Origin: Hirundichthys speculiger
Lineage: Eukaryota > Chordata > Actinopteri > Beloniformes > Exocoetidae
Direction of reading: 5' to 3'
NCBI GenBank assembly: GCA_018398805.1
Contig: JAGFBZ010002033.1
Location: 2,317,501 to 2,381,500, forward strand
DNA: 64,000 bases
In this document: piece by piece, positions 1 to 10,159 of the stretch
Layout of the letters: the number at the start of each line of letters is the position of its first letter
Numbering within the stretch: position 1 is the stretch's first letter
The notes under the pieces: generated by a model
The model's input: only the letters and a program-made list of their open reading frames with translations
What the model was told of the DNA's origin: nothing
The model's database searches: none
Program-made: the position numbers and the translations under genes

Positions 1-600
1 TCGCTCATCTGAGGTTGAAGAGGGGATAGTAACTTTTGCACATAGTACATCAACCAGCCACGACATTGTGACCACCTGCTTAGCAGGTCCTCCTTATGTT
101 CCCACAAGAGCTTTGATCAGTCAGAGTCTCGACAAATAACATCTGAGGTAGGGTGAGGGGGGGTCCTGGAGTGTCTGATGCCAGGATGTTAGCTGTGGGA
201 TATCTTCCCATAGATCCCATCAGAATGATATCTGGGGAGTCTGGAGAACAAATGAAAACCTCAGACTCTTTCTGAGCACTTCTTAAAAAATGTGTCTATA
301 GGTCCATTAATGACCTGCTGGGTGATTTGAGGAGCCATGAAAGCTCATAATGCTTTGGCTGATCAGTGTATATTTCTATGGAAAACCTGAATATATATTA
401 AGCAAAAAAAAAAAAACACAATTTGCTTTTGTCCTGACTGCAGTTATGAGCTGCCTGTTTTCATTGTAATGCAATTGTCAGACTCAAAATAATAATAATG
501 ATAATAATTGAATCCTAACAATAGTCAGATTTTATTTTTAAACATGAATCAAAGATGTTGATTTTAAATGTAGACATGCATCAAAAAGTAGAACGGGTGT
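1..600. other. gene-free left flank
   Basis: No coding region or RNA gene can be supported here. The stretch is AT-rich single-copy-looking DNA with a short poly(A) run near 404 and an (AAT)n-like patch near 488-510. Any gene to the left lies outside the window. Confidence 0.5.
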
Positions 601-623
601 GGCTTTGGAACTCAAACCTCAAC

Positions 624-638
624 GGAACATTCTAGAAG
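624..638 (+). promoter_or_regulatory. perfect three-unit heat-shock element
   Basis: The sequence reads gGAAc-aTTCt-aGAAg, three alternating nGAAn/nTTCn units without a mismatch, which is the consensus binding site of heat-shock factor trimers. It lies about 60 bp upstream of a TATA box and points at the coiled-coil gene starting at 849. Binding is inferred from sequence only. Confidence 0.7.
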
Positions 639-639
639 A

Positions 640-690
640 TGATGTAACAGGACATCATTATGATGTCACAGGACATCATTATGATGTCAT
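640..690 (+). promoter_or_regulatory. three tandem 21-bp repeats with CRE/ATF-like sites
   Basis: TGATGTAA or TGATGTCA occurs at 640, 661 and 682, exactly 21 bp apart. Each full unit is nearly self-complementary (TGATGTC...GACATCA). TGATGTCA is one base from the CRE/ATF consensus TGACGTCA. The block sits between the heat-shock element and the TATA box, so a role in induction of the downstream gene is plausible but inferred. Confidence 0.55.
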
Positions 691-698
691 CAGGGGGG

Positions 699-704
699 TA
701 TAAA
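699..704 (+). promoter_or_regulatory. TATA box of coiled-coil gene
   Basis: TATAAA follows a G run (GGGGGGTATAAA) and would place transcription start near 728-732, about 120 bp upstream of the ATG at 849. With the heat-shock element and CRE-like repeats it forms a compact inducible-type promoter. Confidence 0.7.
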
Positions 705-1273
705 GCACCAGAGCAAAACATTCCATCATTTCAGTTAGATCGCTCCAAACGTTCACACGTGACGGATCGCTGCTAGCAAGACAGGCAAACGGATCACTGA
801 AAGCATTGACGGATTGACATCGTTCAGATAAAGACAAAAGAACTGGAAATGGCTTCTCAAACATGGAGGTTCCCCGACGGGAGGCACGTTGGTCAGGCGA
901 GGAGAGCGGGAAACCATGAAAACCAGATGGGCCGCCGCGAGCTTGTTGAAGAAATCAACAGGCTGACTTACCTGCTGAACATGGACGCCAACTCCAAAGT
1001 ATTTCAACTGTCGAAAGATTTGGATGAAACACGACTCCAGTTGAAAAAAGCAAAACAAACGACCGAAACACTTCAGGGACAAATTAAGTTTCACGTGGAC
1101 AAGACGGAGCATATCATGGCTGAACCTGAGAGCTGACCTGGACTCTCTCAACCATAGGAGGGAGCAGGAGAGGGCCTCCCTGCAACAAGCCAAAGACTCA
1201 CTTTCAAGAGCTCAGCTGTAAATATGAAGCCGATATTACAGCACAAAGAAAGGAGGTGGAAACACTTCACCAG

Positions 1274-1601
1274 GTAAAGTTGCATTTCAGTTTTATGCTC
1301 CTAAAATCTGGAACAGTCTTCCAGAAGATGTGAGACAGGCCTCAAGTCTGACAATGTTCAGATCCAGGCTGAAAACAGTTCTGTTTAGATGTGCATATGA
1401 CAACTGAAAGGATTTTATCTGCATTCTTCATTTTTAATTTAATTAATAATTTTTTTAATTAATTTTTAATTTAATTTGATTAATTAATGATTATTTTTAT
1501 GCTTGTATGATTCTATTTGCCTTCTTGTGATTTTATGCATCTGTAAAGCACTTTGAATTGCCTTCTGTACGAATTGTGCTCTACAAATAAACTTGCCTTG
1601 T
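1274..1601 (+). mobile_element. 5'-truncated L2-type LINE 3' end, inserted in coding sequence
   Basis: The insert opens in frame with GKVAFQFYAPKIWNSLPEDV and continues to RSRLKTVLFRCAYDN-stop, the usual C-terminal end of L2/CR1-type reverse transcriptases. It ends with the fish L2-like tail (TGTAAAGCACTTTGAATTGCC...AAATAAACTTGCCTTG). It is flanked by CTTCACCAG at 1265-1273 and 1602-1610, a 9-bp target-site duplication. The insertion splits the coiled-coil gene. Confidence 0.8.
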
Positions 1602-2068
1602 CTTCACCAGGAGCTCAAGACTGAAGTTAAGGCTCATGAAGAAACGAGGACGAAGAGCCAGCAGCTCATCAACAATCTGAGAGCTGAGCTGGACTCTCTC
1701 CGCCATCAGACGGAGCAGGAGAAGGCCTCCCTGCAACAAATTTCCAAAGAAACAGAAATTCGTTTGCAGTTGGAGCTGGAACACCTGAAAGACTCGAGCC
1801 AAGAGCTCAGGTGCAGATGTGAGGCTGATGTTCAAGCAGCAAGAGACTAGGCAGAAAGACTTCAACGGGAACTGGAAGAAATGAAGGTGCACGTTGAAGA
1901 CCTGAAGCTCAACAACCAGAGAGCTGAGAAGGACTTGGAGGATCTGAAAACTGACCCCAAACAGCTTATCTGCCCCGACGATCACGGCAGAGATGACTTT
2001 GGTCTCGCAATCGTCACGCGTGATGGACTGAGCCAACAGGTGGCGAGCCAACCAGAGGAGACCCCTAT

Positions 2069-2170
2069 GGTCCCCTCTGGTCCTGAGACCCCTGTGGTCC
2101 CCTCTGGTCCTGAGACCCCTGTGGTCCCCTCTGGTCCTGAGACCCCTGTGGTCCCCTCTGGTCCTGAGAC
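2069..2170 (+). repeat. 27-bp coding minisatellite
   Basis: A near-perfect tandem repeat of a 27-bp unit encodes VPSGPETPV repeated four times. The reading frame is kept because 27 is a multiple of three. It lies in the acidic, proline-rich linker between the coiled-coil rod and the basic C-terminus of the disrupted gene. Confidence 0.85.
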
Positions 2171-2390
2171 CACAGAGTTGGTCCAGTCGTCTCAGGAAGA
2201 AAAGGATCCTGATATTGAGCCCATATCGGTGGCTCATGCCTCAGAGCAAATCTTCCCAGAGACAATAGAGGAGCTCGACCCTGAGCCCCAAATGATGGAC
2301 CTGCCTTCTGAACAAACTGTCCCAGAAACAGGAAAAAAGAAAAAATCTGTTTTTCAAAGACTGGGGAGCTTTCTGGGCTGGAAAAAATAA

Positions 2391-3176
2391 AAAAAATCAA
2401 AAAGACAAAAGCCCACAACTTAAATCCCCTCGCCCTTCCTTTTGATTATCCATTTGAAGAGCTCTGACTTTATTTCTTTATTTCTGACTTTATTTCTTTA
2501 TTGGTTTTGATTTTGACTGTAAATATCATTGTTGACTATGAGCTGTTCTTTATTGTTTGCAGAGTCTCAGTGGCCTGGCGTTCTCACATTAGAGATGTCC
2601 AGACTATTGAGTGTATCTCTGTTGAAAGCTCATGTCAACCTTTTTGCTTTGATCACAGTTACTTGATTTTTATTGTAAATATTGAATTTAAGGTAATTTA
2701 AGTCCTGTTTCAGTTTGTTGGTGCTTTATTGATTTATTAACTGACTACTGATTCAGGAATGAGCGGATTTTTGCTCATAATTGTTAATAACCATTTTTAT
2801 TTGCTGTTGCTTTATTGATTTATTGATTGTTTGACTTACATTTATTAATGACTATCAATTTAAAGATTTTGATTGTATGTATACTTTTAATTTCTGATTT
2901 TATTTCTTATTATTTTATTGATTTATTCATTAATTTACAACTGATTCAGGAATTTTCTGACTTTTTATCATATGTATACTTGTTATTTCTTGATTTATTT
3001 GATGTTCCTTTGTTTACTTAATAGTTATTATTCCTTACATTTATTAATAACCATTGATTTATGAATTTTGGCTGTTTGTATGCCTTTAATTTCTGATTTT
3101 ATTGATATATTTGCTGTTTTAGTTTTTCTTGCTGATTGCCTGTTATTGTTTAAATGCATATTTGTTAGAAATAAAC
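2391..3176 (+). other. AU-rich probable 3' UTR with poly(A) signal
   Basis: No gene. The stretch is very T/A-rich, contains at least eight ATTTA pentamers (for example near 2734, 2816, 2839, 2918, 2932, 2994, 3037 and 3056) and diverged internal repeats of a TGATTTATTGATT-like text, and ends with AATAAA at 3170-3175. It fits a destabilising AU-rich 3' UTR of the coiled-coil gene, which is inference. Confidence 0.45.
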
Positions 3177-3869
3177 TTTCACTTCTCTTGACCCTTTAGT
3201 AAAGACTCATTAATATATTTAATTTGCAATTCTTTACATTTTAAAATACCTGCTGCCTCGCTTTGCCTTTATAATTATACAGTAATTGAGCTTTAAAGGC
3301 TGTGCACTGGCACAGCTCTATTATCAAATAAGTACATATACTAGTTATCAGTAGAGTCATAATGACAGTAATATCATGGAAATGAGAAAATTTATATAAT
3401 GTTTGCTATAACATTTGCTGTCGTTTGCTAGTCAGAATCATCATTCCTTGATCTGCCATCTAATAAAACACATTTAAACGTGGAGATGTGGAAACTCTGC
3501 ATCTCTATGAATCTAAACTTTACTATCAGACACACACAGAAAAAGATGTTTCTAAACTGTTAGTAAACATTTCTGGTTTCAACTTTCATTTCAAACATGA
3601 AGCAAAAGTAAACAAAAATGTGACTTGTAATTTTTAAGTGGATGTATTGCAAACTCCATGGATGTCATAGTATGGGAATTCTCCTGATAGGGCAGATTTT
3701 AGCATAGACGAGGGCTGTGCGAGTTCATAAGATGGACAACTACCAGCTATGTGTCATGATGTCACCGACCCACTCCATGTAAAAGCGCAAAAGTTCATCT
3801 AATGTTAATACATTTACAGAAGCTTTGACAATTTTAAAGTTTTCAACAGCACACCAAGGGAAGGATGAT

Positions 3870-4260
3870 CAGTCTCTACTTCGTGGAGTTGTTTTTTTTT
3901 TTGTTAAGTTGGATGATGTTTGCTCTAAAGTGTCAGGTATTACTTGTGGTGTTCCCCAGGGGTCCGTGCTGGGTCCTTAACTATTTATTTTCCATGTTAA
4001 TGACATAGGCAGTGTCTCTAAATGTATGGAAACATTCTATGGTTTTATTTTTATTTGCAGATAATTCAAGCATCTGTTGTTCTGGTGATGATGTGAGCTA
4101 CTTGTTTGAGATCAATACTACAATAATACTCAGACTAAAAATATGGTTTAATATGAACAAATTATCATAAAACTTAAGTAAAATGAAAACAATGTCATTT
4201 GGAAACTGTACAACTCATTTCTTCTAAAGTAAATATCAAAATAGATGGAGTTAATATACC
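3870..4260 (+). mobile_element. decayed LINE reverse-transcriptase fragment
   Basis: The text near 3945-3975 encodes SGVPQGSVLGP, the conserved reverse-transcriptase motif of LINEs, followed at the expected distance by a degenerate catalytic segment (TTTGCAGATAATTCAAG, FADNSS) and by an IWFNMNKLS...KTMSFGN-like tail. Frames are broken, so this is a dead fragment. Confidence 0.65.
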
Positions 4261-4574
4261 TTCTGCCCCAGTTGTTGAGGTTTTCTTTCCAGAGCAAAAC
4301 TAGAGAGACAGAAAGCATTTAAAAGCACTTCAAGACTGAACCAAGAGAAAAGAAAAGCTCTGATATTCAGTAAACTTCCAATGACAGACCTGGATTTAAC
4401 AGAACTGCTAAACTAAACCAATTTAAGACCCACAGAGCTTTAAGCAATTATTGTTCCACAAATTTATATTCCTGTGTGCTGTATAATGCATGAAAGTTCC
4501 TGTTTTATATTTTCAATATGCAGATGTAACTACTGCGTAAGAGAGTGTTCTTCTGTTTGAATCCTCAGTGCTAC

Positions 4575-4735
4575 CCTTCCATGTTTTAGATATTTCCCTC
4601 CTTTAACACACCTGGTTGAAATCAACAGATCACCAGCTTGTCATCAAGGTTTGCACAATTCTGTCAATGACTTATTAATTTGAATCAGATGTGTTGGAAT
4701 GCAGGTCCTGAGAGCCAGGACTAAAGAACACTATG
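4575..4735. repeat. dispersed hAT-like MITE remnant (tentative)
   Basis: The segment with ATGTTTTAGATATTTCCCTC, AACACACCTGGTTGAAATC, and at the other end GATGTGTTGGAATGCAGGTCC and CCAGGACTAAAGAACACT resembles a common fish dispersed repeat that has these blocks in inverted relation. Ends are diverged and no target duplication is clear. Confidence 0.4.
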
Positions 4736-4942
4736 GAAGAAGTAAATACGCAACAGAATACTTCCTACAGTGCAACACTGCAGCTACTACAGTGCAACAT
4801 CTAACATTTATCCTTGCCTGATTTTGTTTGTTTCCTTCCAAAGACTCTTACTTGTCACTACAATCTTTATGACTTGGTGGATTGGGCATTACTGACAGTC
4901 CACAGACAAAACCAGTGATTTGTAAAGCAATGTGAGGTTAAT

Positions 4943-5147
4943 TACCTCCGCCAAGGAGGTTATGTTTTTGCTGGCGTTTATCTGTTTGTCTGTCTGTGTT
5001 CAAGATAACTCAAAAAGTTATGGATGGATTTTGATGGAATTTTCAGGAGTTGTCAGAAATGTGAAATTCTGGATTCTGGATCACTTTCAAATTTTCGATA
5101 ATTGTTGCGCTTGGCGGAGGACTGCGCTTTCCGAGTGCTTTTCTAGT
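4943..5147. repeat. dispersed CCTCCGCCAAGGAGG-type repeat
   Basis: It begins with the palindromic ACCTCCGCCAAGGAGGTTATG, contains CAAGATAACTCAAAAAGTTATGGATGG, and ends GCTTGGCGGAGGACTGCGC...GAGTGCTTTTCTAG. This arrangement is a widespread interspersed repeat in fish genomes; the ends are partly complementary (CCTCCGCCAAG / CTTGGCGGAGG). Class not assigned. Confidence 0.6.
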
Positions 5148-6430
5148 TTCTAATTTAAGTCCATCCTCTTCTTTGTATCCAATGTGGTAGTTTATCATGA
5201 TGCAAATGGCTGCAATTTGATGCACACCATCTTCAAAAGTAATGGGGAAAACTGCATTTTTTTTTTCCATTTTTCATACAGTGGATTAGAACTCAAATTA
5301 GAAGGCCCTTTATTTCCTGGAGAATTTGAAAGTATCATAATGAATTTGTTGAGGTATCGAGAGATGCAGTTCTTATTCTTGAAAGATCACTGTTATTTTA
5401 TAAGTCTGATGTGAATGTTTGTATATTATATGGATATGCTGGTTATAAACTACATTTTTCAATGTTTTTTAATAGTATAAATAAAGTTTTTTTTTTTTTT
5501 TTTTTTTTTTTAAATGCCAGATATCACAAAAGACCACAAGAAGGCAGATGTGGCTTAGAAATAAATATGAGGAAATCAAGACGTGAATACATCTGCTGCA
5601 CCTTTAGCCTCAAGGTAGTTGTGGAAAAAAAACGAACAAAAAAAAAAGAACAACTGGGAAAAAACTATAAATGTAATTAAATTTTGTTAAAACATGTTAA
5701 TGTTGTTGATTTTCAGCTTTTTTGCACATTAAATTGGTGCACTGTTAAACATTGATTATTGGCATTTCCGCTGGAGCCATCATAAAAACACAAACATTTA
5801 AAAGGAAGACAAAGGAGTGAAGCCTCAGCAATGTTGTCTTTACTTTACCAACCTTGTAGGGTTGTAGATATGTCCAACATTTGACAGCAATAATAAGATG
5901 ATGGCAAGACAATATAGAATGAACCAATTAGGCCAGCTGTCTGCAAACATTAAGAACACAAATAACTGCAGTCTAACCCCTGAGTCCCACTGGGAGCACA
6001 AGCACTGTGGTCCAGCTTTGCTTCCACCAGGAGCGATTCAGAAGTGGAGCGCTTTCAAGTGCTGTCTGTTGGACTGGATTCTTGATATTACAAGTTAACC
6101 TGAAAGCTTCTGAATTGATAATGTAATGTAATGTTGATGTTTGAGATGGAGCCAGCTTGTGGTGTATTATTTTGAAAACTGGAAGGATTCCCTATGCTAT
6201 TCTTGTGCCTGATTTTCTGTCAGCTTGTTTGTAAATTGATGTGTGTAAATTTATGTGACTTTGCTTTGGCTGGGTGCCAAAATAGACCCTGTGGGTATCT
6301 GCGGCAGGGCAGAGTGGACAGTCACACTCCTGTCACACAGTATTTTTGGTTGAGATCATTCTCATTGACAAGAATGACCACAGCATACTGTCGTACAGCT
6401 ATTCTGCGGTGCTTCTGAACCAGGTGGGAC
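5148..6430. other. gene-free interval
   Basis: Only short unconvincing open frames and a 22-bp poly(T) tract near 5490 are present. No splice-supported coding block, RNA gene or recognisable element was found. Confidence 0.5.
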
Positions 6431-6440
6431 CCAAACTTAA

Positions 6441-6835
6441 AGGTGGGGTGGGTGTTGTTTTTTTGCAACACTTTTTACAATATTGCCTGAAAACCTTTTC
6501 ACATTTCCATTGCACCCACTGAAATAAAATGTTTGCAAAAAAAACTAAACATTTTGGTCCAGTCTAGAAGGTATAATCAGAGAAAAACTCTGACCAATCA
6601 AAAAAGTGATCATCACTATTTTGATTGGCTGCCTAATACGTCCATCAAATATCACCCCTCGCTCCCTCCCTCCCTATGGTTCATGCAGTCGTGAATCATG
6701 TGAAGGCGTGGTTTCGAGGGGTGAGCTGAAGAGGAGGAGGCGGAGCCTTTGGGAGGAGGGAGGGAGTGTATATTTTCAAAATCTCACTTGAGTTGGATTG
6801 CTGGAACCGTTTTTCAAACAACACCTACTCCACCT
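6441..6835 (+). mobile_element. 395-bp TTAA-flanked MITE, copy 1
   Basis: The element is bounded by TTAA at 6437-6440 and 6836-6839. Its ends are inverted repeats (AGGTGGGGTGGGTGTTGTTT at the left; the complement of the right end reads AGGTGGAGTAGGTGTTGTTT). TTAA target choice is typical of piggyBac-like transposons, so a non-autonomous piggyBac-type element is the best guess. It contains a 61-codon open frame that I regard as chance. A second copy lies inverted at 7614-8008. Confidence 0.8.
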
Positions 6836-6847
6836 TTAAGGAGTTGG

Positions 6848-6985
6848 TCTGTGATGGACTGTTGACTTGCTCAGGGTGTACCATGCCTTTCGCATAATGC
6901 TAGCAGACCACCATGACCCTGAATAGGATGAAGCAGGTGTAAAAAAAAAAAAAAAAAAAAAAAGGATTCATGGATGGATGGAGTT
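6848..6985 (+). mobile_element. LINE 3' tail fragment
   Basis: The text GTGATGGACTGTTGACTTGC...CATGACCCTGAATAGGATGA followed by a poly(A) run and GGATGGATGG matches the 3' end of an abundant fish LINE family that terminates in an ATGG-type repeat. It lies directly beside MITE copy 1. Confidence 0.6.
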
Positions 6986-7119
6986 GGTTGGTGGGCAACA
7001 ACTGTAGGGATGGAAAGTTATAAAGTGGTTTTCATAGTTTATTAAATGTGTAAAGACAAAAAAAAGACACAATGGAGTCTGTGAGGTGAACACAATCCAG
7101 ACACAGACAATGGGGTGGG

Positions 7120-7345
7120 TTCAACTTCTTCTTTTCCTTTTGGCTGTTTCCTTCAAGGAAATCATCTGCCTCCGTCTAACCCTCTCCTCTGCATCCTCTT
7201 CGCTCACACACTAACTTCATGTCTTTTTTCACTACATCCATAAATCTCCTCTTTGGTCTTCCTCTAGGCCTCCTACCTGGCATCGTCCTCAATACATTCA
7301 CTATCCCTACTTAGTACATGTCCAAACCATCTCAGTCCTTTCTCT
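7120..7345 (-). mobile_element. LINE C-terminal fragment (antisense)
   Basis: The reverse complement of about 7210-7285 reads PGRRPRGRPKRRFMDVVKKD, the conserved C-terminus of an RTE/BovB-style fish LINE reverse transcriptase. Next to it, 7312-7338 reads back as the degenerate end of the LRWFGHV motif. A related antisense fragment lies at the right edge of the window. Confidence 0.75.
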
Positions 7346-7613
7346 CCAAAACATCTAAAGCACTTTTTTAAAAATCTATAGTTTTGTTTCACAGGACAGA
7401 AATGACAGTAGACAGTATTTAAGGTAAAATACACAATGTCTATTCTTTCTGAAAGGAAGTCAAGGCCTGACTATCATATCATATCATACTAGAACCGCTG
7501 AGGTGGTCTGACGGCAGTTTGGGTTTGTATTTTGTGAATTACTTTGTTTACACAAAATCTATTTCTGCCACTCAATGACTTTTCCAAAATATTTATGTTT
7601 TATATTTTCTTAA

Positions 7614-8008
7614 AGGTGGAGTAGGTGTTGTTTGAAAAACGGTTCCAGCAATCCAACTCAAGTGAGATTTTGAAAATATACACTCCCTCCCTCCTCCCAA
7701 AGGCTCCGCCTCCTCCTCTTCAGCTCACCCCTCGAAACCACGCCTTCACATGATTCACGACTGCATGAACCATAGGGAGGGAGGGAGGGAGGGGTGATAT
7801 TTGATGGACGTATTAGGCAGCCAATCAAAATAGTGATGATCACTTTTTTGATTGGTCAGAGTTTTTCTCTGATTATACCTTCTAGACTGGACCAAAATGT
7901 TTAGTTTTTTTTGCAAACATTTTATTTCAGTGGGTGCAATGGAAATGTGAAAAGGTTTTCAGGCAATATTGTAAAAAGTGTTGCAAAAAAACAACACCCA
8001 CCCCACCT
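7614..8008 (-). mobile_element. 395-bp TTAA-flanked MITE, copy 2 (inverted)
   Basis: The element is bounded by TTAA at 7610-7613 and 8009-8012 and has exactly the length of copy 1. By eye it is almost identical to copy 1 on the opposite strand; the one difference I see is at the base matching 6661 (G in copy 1, C here). Flanks outside the TTAA differ from those of copy 1, so the two are separate insertions, not an inverted duplication. Confidence 0.8.
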
Positions 8009-8012
8009 TTAA

Positions 8013-10150
8013 GTCTTGAACATAACATTAAATAGTTCTGAGCACTTATTCCTCAGACCACCACAGCTGTCCCGACCGCTGACATTTAGACCCAGTTGCA
8101 GAGCTCTGCCACATTAGAAATTGTTACATTTTATTTGTTACATGCAATGTTTGCAAGACCTAAACAAGGGAGAGTCTGATGGAGGAGAGGTTTCAGATTT
8201 TAGTGATGAGTTGAGGAAATTTCGGACTCGGAGATTGAACCTCCGCTAAAAAAAAAAAAGCCTCAAGGTCCACTAGGCAGAGGTATTACTATGTCCACAC
8301 CAGGAAGGGAGGTTTCCCACTCAGGTATTATTTTGTGAATACAAATTGATTTAGTAACATCTATGGAAAATATCTGAAATCAATCCAGCAAATAAAGAAT
8401 TCCAACCAGCTGCCCAGGCGGGGCCAGCTGATGTCCACTTCAGCGCTGACACCACCACAGGTTAAATGGTTCAATAATAGTCATAGGTGTTTCTCAAACA
8501 CAAACAGAAAATAAGATATAACACAAATAATAATAATACTAATCCAACTCTAAATCCAGTAAATCTCAACAGAAGTGATTGAAATAGTAGCGTAGACAGC
8601 TTTTTCCCCACGTGTGCAATAGGTTTGATGCAGTTTAACCAGGTGAACCTATGTTGTGTTTCATGTTCATATATTTTGTTAATATATCATTGAAATGTAA
8701 TATTTTTATACTTCACAACCTGTATGCATATGGACTGAATGCATGCCGGTGCTAGAAAGCAGTTCCAGAGTTAACTTTTACCACACAATGAAGTGGTCAT
8801 GCTTTCCTGCAGCATCTCTGCAGATCTGTCTGCCTCAGCCTCCATCGACACAAAAGATAAGTATGAACCCGGTGGCTTCATTTGATTGGCTTTCTTATAT
8901 TAAAACTCTGTCTATCACCACAAGCAAGAAATTTTAAACCTCTCCAATGCATAAATACATACATACATAAATATTTACTGTAATTTTTTTTTCATGGTGT
9001 CTGGAAACAGACTGAAGACGGTGAATATCATGTTGTCAGACCTTTGCTGTTTGCCAAGTCCTGGTGGCAAAGCATGTGACAGGAAGAGTATCTTTGTCTG
9101 GGAAGGCTCATTTCACAGTACCCACAGGAGATTATTGTGTCATCTATTTCATAATCCTAACAGGATTTCTCTGGAATCAAGGATTTGCTACATTTGATCC
9201 AAAACTGGTGGCAGTCTACATTAAGGCTGACAAGGGATTTCTCTGAGGCTATATGGGAAGTAACAGTTTATATGTCTTTAAACACATATGTATGTTGAAT
9301 TTGATAGAGCAATAATGAAATAAGACCTTCAGTGCCACGTCATGGGCTACTCAGTATGGTTAAGATGCACAGTATCTTGTTGTAGAACAGGCACAGTAGA
9401 AAGAAGTTTCTCCCGTTCACTTCATCCTTGATTCTTGTCTGCACAAAGAAAATGCATCTTTTATTAGGACCAACATAACAGAGAAGTGATTGCATGCTCA
9501 CCTCAGGACTGCTCTTCTGCACTGAATTGATTGCAAGACTGCAGTGCTGTATGTGTGAGTTAGTGTGTAATAACCAAACATCCATACTTCTCTAAAGGTG
9601 TTTTTCCATTAGAAGATGTCAGGCTGGGTAGTTTTATGGGGCCTCAACCGTTGGTGTGTATCTCCATTACCAGGAACAGCCCCACAAAGACAATTTTTGA
9701 GAAAACACATCCCTGCTGTGGGTTAGGTGTTCAGAACGGCCATGAAAAACTATTGGGTGGAGGGTTTGTTTTTACTTGCAGCTGATTGGATATGCTGTTG
9801 ACAGGAGGTGTTGTTGTTTAGCTGTCTCAATGTCCTTTTCCGAGTATGAGTTCTCTCTCTCCTCATTTGTCCCCACCACTGCAGTGGACTCAAACAGAGC
9901 AAATGCAAACACAACAAACCATCTCAGCTCCTAAATTACTGATCTCCGTGTTCCAGTTTTGTTTTTTCTTCCTTTTTTTAGTTACTCTATGTCATCTTTT
10001 CCTTTTATTTATTGGCAGCTGGCAAACAGCAGAAGTGGTGCACTACCACCCCCAGCTTGGTAATTTTTCTAAGTCAGTGGATCTTGCCTGATCTGTCATT
10101 GACAGACACAATGGAGACACGATGGCTAAAATAATCAAGGACAAGGTCAG
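8013..10150. other. gene-free interval
   Basis: No gene or RNA gene can be supported. Short open frames (for example at 8743 and 9064) lack splice signals and family similarity. A stretch near 9595-9740 has the look of an old dispersed repeat but cannot be assigned. Confidence 0.45.
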
Positions 10151-10159
10151 CCCTGGTAT

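Larger units (their letters stand above)
849..2390 (+). pseudogene. disrupted coiled-coil protein gene
   Basis: Not assigned to a known family. The start ATG at 849 has a good context (gaaATGG). The first 95 codons encode a charged helical protein (RRELVEEINRLTYLL, then LSKDLDETRLQLKKAK). Coding similarity then continues through two +1 frame changes, near 1118 and near 1200. A segment encoding NLRADLDSLNHRREQERASL is repeated as NLRAELDSLRHQTEQEKASL at about 1675-1740, so the rod contains an internal tandem repeat. A LINE fragment interrupts it at 1274-1601. After this the same frame runs to 2390 except for an in-frame TAG at 1848-1850. The end carries a 27-bp coding minisatellite (VPSGPET units) and a basic-hydrophobic tail, KKKKSVFQRLGSFLGWKK, that could be an amphipathic membrane- or protein-binding helix (inference). 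It resembles, in style only, the lineage-specific fish coiled-coil proteins often labelled golgin-like. Either a decaying gene or an active gene with sequence errors. Confidence 0.6.

Noticed and set aside
640..690. Possible CRISPR-like repeat array at the 21-bp repeats
   Set aside because: Units are directly tandem without spacers and the genome is a vertebrate; it is a promoter repeat.
1581..2237. 218-codon antisense open frame with a GLRTRGDHR repeat
   Set aside because: It is the shadow of the 27-bp coding minisatellite and the coiled-coil gene on the + strand.
6606..7843. Two 61-codon open frames with the same protein on opposite strands
   Set aside because: They lie inside the two inverted copies of one TTAA element; identity comes from DNA-level duplication, and the frame is purine-rich simple text without family similarity.
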